From positions 1 to 17,252 of the forward strand of contig NZ_JOID01000057.1 in the NCBI RefSeq assembly GCF_000719865.1: DNA of 17,252 nucleotides. Direction: 5' to 3'. Each line of letters opens with the position of its first letter. Position 1 is the stretch's first letter. This stretch comes from Streptomyces albus subsp. albus (GTDB lineage Bacteria; Actinomycetota; Actinomycetes; Streptomycetales; Streptomycetaceae). Below, piece after piece: positions 16,136 through 17,252 of the stretch. The notes beneath the pieces were generated by a model. It saw nothing but the letters and a program-made list of their open reading frames with translations. It did no database searches and had not been told where the DNA came from. The position numbers and the translations under genes were made by a program.

Positions 16136-17161
16136 GTGACTCAGTATGACGAGCAGAACCCCGCGTACCGGACCGTCCGAGTGACCGCGCTGGAGAACCC
16201 GGTCGCGGCCATGGCGGACCTCGAGGCGTGGGAGGCGCGAGAGACGCACCCGGAGATCCGCTCGGCCGGCGCGCCGGTGTTCGGGATCGCGCGGGAACGC
16301 GAGGAGGGCGGCTGGGAACTCCGCCCCTACTTCTGCGACACGGCACCCCAGGGATCCCGCGACGGCCTCGGAGCGCACTTCCGCCTCACGGCCCAGGAAG
16401 CGGAGAAGACCGGTGACGAGGCCGCGCGCGACGAGTGCCTGCGGGCCGCGGAACGGCTGGACTGGGAACCGCTGGACGAGATGACCGTGCTGGGCAGCCG
16501 GTACCGGGTCGTCCGGGCGGAGCGGTTCGTCCGCATGGGCCCGGACGGCCCCGAGCCGCCCCGGCCCTCCGACCCGGACCCGGCCGCGCCCGGCGAGTCC
16601 GGCGGGGTCCCGGACCCGTCCGCCGGCTTCGTGATCGACACGACCACCGCCACCGGGATGTCGGAAGGCATCCTCAAGACCGAACTGCTGGGCATGGTCC
16701 CCGCGGCCGGCACCGTACCGCCGGACATCCGCGCCGACGCGCTGCGCGCCGCGCGGACGCACCCCGGCGGCGTGCTCCTGCCCCCGACGTTCATGATCAC
16801 CGAGGACTCCGACGGCCACTGGCGCCCCGAGTCGGACGGCACCTCGACCACCCCGCAGGCGGCCCGCGACGGGCTGGCGACCCACTGGCGCGGCCCGTTC
16901 TTCCCGCGGCTGCGGAAGCTGACCCCGGAACTGCGCGCCGCGTACGCGGCCGCGGCCGGCCGCATCTCCTCCGAGCGCTTGGACGAGGTGACGGTGGCGG
17001 GCGTGCGCTACCGGGTGGCCCGGGTCGAACGCCTGGTCCGCGTCGGCCCGGACGGCCCCGAGGGCCCGCGCCCCTCCGACCCGGACCCGGAGCCACCGAT
17101 CAAGGTGCACGTCCAGCAACTCAAGGAACAGGGCCTGTGGGAGGAGGACGAGGAGGACTGA
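16136..17161 (+). CDS. DUF5954 family protein with internal duplication
   Basis: This 341-aa soluble protein matches what I recall as DUF5954, a Streptomyces family of unknown function. Two related halves are visible. Residues about 72-149 (GSRDGLGAHFRLT..., RLDWEPLDEMTVLGSRYRVVRAERFVRMGPDGPE, PRPSDPDP) and about 242-318 (AARDGLATHWRG..., LDEVTVAGVRYRVARVERLVRVGPDGPEG, PRPSDPDP) are clear repeats. The C-terminus is acidic (EEDEED). There is no signal peptide, membrane segment or catalytic motif. The start is GTG 16136, where the conserved frame begins; no strong Shine-Dalgarno is seen. It stands alone, about 380 bases beyond the xylanases. Confidence 0.8.
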   Translation: MTQYDEQNPAYRTVRVTALENPVAAMADLEAWEARETHPEIRSAGAPVFGIAREREEGGWELRPYFCDTAPQGSRDGLGAHFRLTAQEAEKTGDEAARDECLRAAERLDWEPLDEMTVLGSRYRVVRAERFVRMGPDGPEPPRPSDPDPAAPGESGGVPDPSAGFVIDTTTATGMSEGILKTELLGMVPAAGTVPPDIRADALRAARTHPGGVLLPPTFMITEDSDGHWRPESDGTSTTPQAARDGLATHWRGPFFPRLRKLTPELRAAYAAAAGRISSERLDEVTVAGVRYRVARVERLVRVGPDGPEGPRPSDPDPEPPIKVHVQQLKEQGLWEEDEED

Positions 17162-17252
17162 CAGTGAGGATGTGACGTGGCTTCTCCGACGGGTCTGACT
17201 CACGGACTGACCGACGTCTCGACTGTCTTGTTTGGGATTTGTCGATCCGCTC
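17162..17252. other. window end, no feature
   Basis: The last 91 bases are less GC-rich and contain no start with a ribosome-binding site, no strong hairpin and no partial gene that I can recognise. Confidence 0.4.

Overview
The window is high-GC DNA with strong G/C preference at third codon positions, GTG starts, TAGNNT-type -10 boxes and secreted glycoside hydrolases. Together these point to a Streptomyces or close relative. It carries about a dozen credible protein genes and no rRNA, tRNA, CRISPR array or insertion sequence that I can recognise.

Layout. (1) 1-2416: two divergent diiron genes, an AurF-type N-oxygenase on minus and a ribonucleotide-reductase-R2/ferritin-like protein on plus, around a shared promoter region with a small inverted repeat. 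(2) 2417-5420: a low-GC accessory island on minus, built from repeated copies of a small cassette. The cassette holds an unknown ~129-aa protein ('A'), a spacer with a possible micro-ORF, and an 84-aa DUF6406-like protein ('B'). There are three A genes and two B genes; one B is a pseudogene and one A has lost its start frame. Two tiny ATGA-overlapping ORFs lie at its upstream end. (3) 5702-7283: an ADP-ribosylglycohydrolase (plus) converging on a DUF3291 protein (minus). (4) 7392-8591: a stand-alone AAA_21/SMC-like ATPase. (5) 8773-11714: a SEDS (FtsW/RodA) gene overlapping a class B penicillin-binding protein, a peptidoglycan glycosyltransferase and transpeptidase pair. (6) 11960-12331: a small secreted SH3-like protein with a His/Tyr tract. 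(7) 13039-15754: two tandem GH10 xylanase paralogs, the first with a CBM2 domain, each with the same promoter architecture, TTCCGGAA palindrome and leader hairpin. (8) 16136-17161: a DUF5954 protein with an internal duplication.

The strongest anomaly is in the xylanases. Both copies lack the same stretch of about 60 residues containing the GH10 WHSQ and WDVVNEAF segments, so the acid/base glutamate is gone. The first junction is in frame and the second is out of frame. Either both genes decayed in parallel or the assembly is wrong in two near-identical paralogs. The second anomaly is the repeated A/B cassette island, whose function I do not recognise and which shows active duplication and decay.

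Functionally, the SEDS/PBP pair works in cell-wall synthesis. The xylanases and the SH3 protein are exported. The diiron pair probably performs oxidation chemistry on unknown substrates. The ADP-ribosylglycohydrolase, DUF3291, AAA ATPase and DUF5954 genes look like independent single genes.
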